A DNA stretch of 36,695 nucleotides, from the NCBI GenBank assembly GCA_964415045.1, contig CAYPZL010000034.1, forward strand, positions 1 to 36,695, read 5' to 3'. Under the pieces are notes generated by a model, which searched no databases, was not told the DNA's origin, and saw only the letters and a program-made list of their open reading frames with translations. Source of the stretch: CAYPZL01 sp964415045. Its GTDB lineage: Bacteria > Planctomycetota > Phycisphaerae > Sedimentisphaerales > Anaerobacaceae. Position numbers and translations under genes: made by a program. Below are positions 31,301 to 34,300 of the stretch, piece after piece (the first letter of the stretch is position 1; each line of letters starts with the position of its first letter).

Positions 31301-34300
31301 TCAAGGTCATCGGCGATGACGATTTCGATGCCTCTGGAGGAGCCGAAATCCTGACCCGCATGGACGGCATCAACTACTATGGCTTTGAACAGGTCAATAT
31401 TGATTTTGGCTCCGGCGACGATGTGCTGAACGTCCAGGGAACCTCCACCGGCAGCTACCGGCTCGATGTGGAAACGGACCACGCAGCCACCAATATCAGC
31501 CTGGCGGACGGCGATGACCGGATTTTCATCTCCTCCAATGCTGATCTTGACGTGAACACGGATAAAACCACAGCCGGCCAGCCGGATGTCTTTGAATTCC
31601 TTACCGGCGACCTTGACGCTATCTCCGGCAACCTGAACCTCGACGCAGGTGAGGGTAGGCACCGGTTGCTTGTCAGTGATGAAGCCGCCACCGAAGGTGA
31701 TGACAGTATCAGGATCTCAGATGTGATTGAGACTCCGACAGGCGGTGGTGAATTTGACGACACCGCGGCGACTGAGATCCAGATACAGGGCATGGCATTT
31801 GGAGATATCACCTACGGTGCCGATCCTGAGGCTGATTTCTTCGACGGCATCATCTACTGGACCGGCTCCGGGGGCGATACGATCAACATCGACGGGACGC
31901 ACGTTCGCCCCGGCGAGCGCACGACCACGATCCTCAACACCGGTTTGGGCGACGACCATGTGACGGTCGATCTGGCGGATGAGGGTGAAGATGGCTTCTT
32001 CGTCCTGCACACCATGGGCGGAGCGGAAACCGAGTCGCCTGTGGATCCGACCTTGGCCGACGGTGTCGATGATCCCAGCGATAATGATACGGTGCGGGCT
32101 GCCGAGTCTACCCTGCCGCTAATCATCCTCGGCGGTCTGGGCGATGACGACATCATCGCGGGAAAGAACGAGGACGTTGTGTTCGGCGATTTCGGCCGCG
32201 TGCAGTACCTGGATGGCGAGGGTGAACTCGTAGCCGTGTTCGGCTTCGGCGGCCGCGGCGACATGATCAGCAGCCAGATCATCGACCCGACATGGGTGAT
32301 CTCCCGCGATCTGAACCTGGGCGGTGTGGACATCCTCGAAGGTCAGGAGGATGACGATATTCTCATCGGCGGCCCCGGCGGCAACAGCATCGGCGACTAC
32401 ATTGACGGCGACACCGGCGACGACCTGATCTTCGGCGATGCGGTCCGACTCTTCCGCAGAGACACGGTGGTGGGCAGTCTCGGCGATATCACCAACCCGC
32501 GCTTCCGGACCCTTAGCGATGATCATATTTACACACGGTCTGATACTGACGGTGTGGGCGGCGATGTTAGCGGTGCAGTGCTGGTTGACAGTATCTGGCG
32601 TGATTACCGCAACAATCCGCTCACTGATCCGGTTGCAGCTTGGACAGAGTACGAAATTATCGAGCTGTATCATACCTTTGACATGGAGAATTATGAGATA
32701 CAGACTGGTGTTGTGACAGACCTTAGCAACAGCTTCGGTGAGGACTATATCGCCGGCGGCGCTGGCCACGATGTCATATTCGGCCAGTTGGGCAATGACG
32801 TGATCCAGGGCGACGGTGCAATTGAAAGTGCGGTCGGCAGTGAAGGCATTACGCTCAATCGGATTCCAGCGGCACAAGCCGGGCTTGATCCATATGGCGC
32901 ACAGCGTGTCGCAAACGGTACGATCGACCTGACGCCAACCTTGAACGCCGCCAGGAAGACCCTCGATGTCAATCCGTCGTTCGAAGCAGCATCCGATGGT
33001 GACGACTACATCGAAGGCAACGGCGGCGACGATGTAATTTTCGGCAACCTCGGCCAGGATGACATCATCGGCGACAACTCCAGCCTGTTTACTCTGGATG
33101 ATTATGAAGAACGCTTGCCGGCCGGCTCCGACATCATCTTCGGCGGCGCGGGCACGGACATCGGCCGCAACGACATCGGCGATGCAACGATCGATGCCGA
33201 CGGCGTAATCACGGTGGATCCCACAGGCCATGCCCGCGACGCCGATGTGATTGCGGGCGACAACGCCAATATGTATCGGCTCGTTGGTACTGGCAGTGTC
33301 GATGGCGGCGGCTTCCTGGAGTTCAACTATGACCAGGATGGCGATTTTGAAGACCGGGGCGACCTACGGATCATCCCGCGGGCGGTGGAACTGCTCGATT
33401 ACACCCTTGGAGGTTCTGATTTTGACCCGGCATCCGCAGCCGACGACATCGGCGCGGCGGACGAGATCCACGGCGAATCCGGTGACGACTTCATCTACGG
33501 CATGGTTGCCAATGACGTCCTCTTCGGCGACGGCCAGGATGACGACCTGATTGGCGGCTGGGGTGCAGACTGGATTTCCGGCGGCACAGGCCAGGATGGT
33601 GTACTGGGCGATGACGGCCGCATCTTTACCAGCCGTAACAGTAACGTGGGAGAGCCGCTCTATGGTGTCGACGGCTTCGCCAACAATGAGATGGACCTGT
33701 ACATCGATACCCCCGGGAAGATGCAGCAGGAAGTGATTAATGTAGAAGGTGAACTCAAGAAGACAGTCGATCTGACCCCCTTCAACCTCACCGAGACGGG
33801 CCAGCCCGATGATGTGTACGATGAACCCGAATATGCTGACGACATCATCTACGGCGGTATGGGCAGTGACTTCCTGCACGGTGGCGGCGGCGACGATGCC
33901 ATCTCCGGAGCTGAAGCCCTGCCGGAGTACTTCGCAGCCCCCATCAATCCAGGCGACGTGCTGCGGTTCGGCGACCACTCTCGGGCCGGCGAGTTCTTTG
34001 ACTATAACGAGTACGAAGCGCTGGTCAAAATGGATCCCTTCTTGTTGAATTTCGATGAAACCGAGGGCGTATACCGCGAGGGCGGGACGATACCGAAAGT
34101 GACCGGCAACCAGGATCCCAACTACGGCCCGGTCTACGACGACGGTGCCGACAAGATCTTCGGCGACTTAGGCAACGATTGGCTGGTGGGTGGCACTGGC
34201 CGGGACAACATGTATGGTGGATTCGGCAACGACTTGCTCAACGCCGACGACGATCTGACCACCAACGGTGGCTTGAACGACCAACCGGATACGCATCCAA

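Noticed and set aside
20692..31662. Very long antisense open frames opposite the giant gene (20692-22518, 22705-26364, 28666-31662 on the minus strand).
   Set aside because: Their translations lack recognisable domains and their length follows from the Asp/Gly/Val-rich, G/C-ending codons of the sense gene, which rarely produce stop codons on the other strand. No ribosome binding sites or promoters support them.
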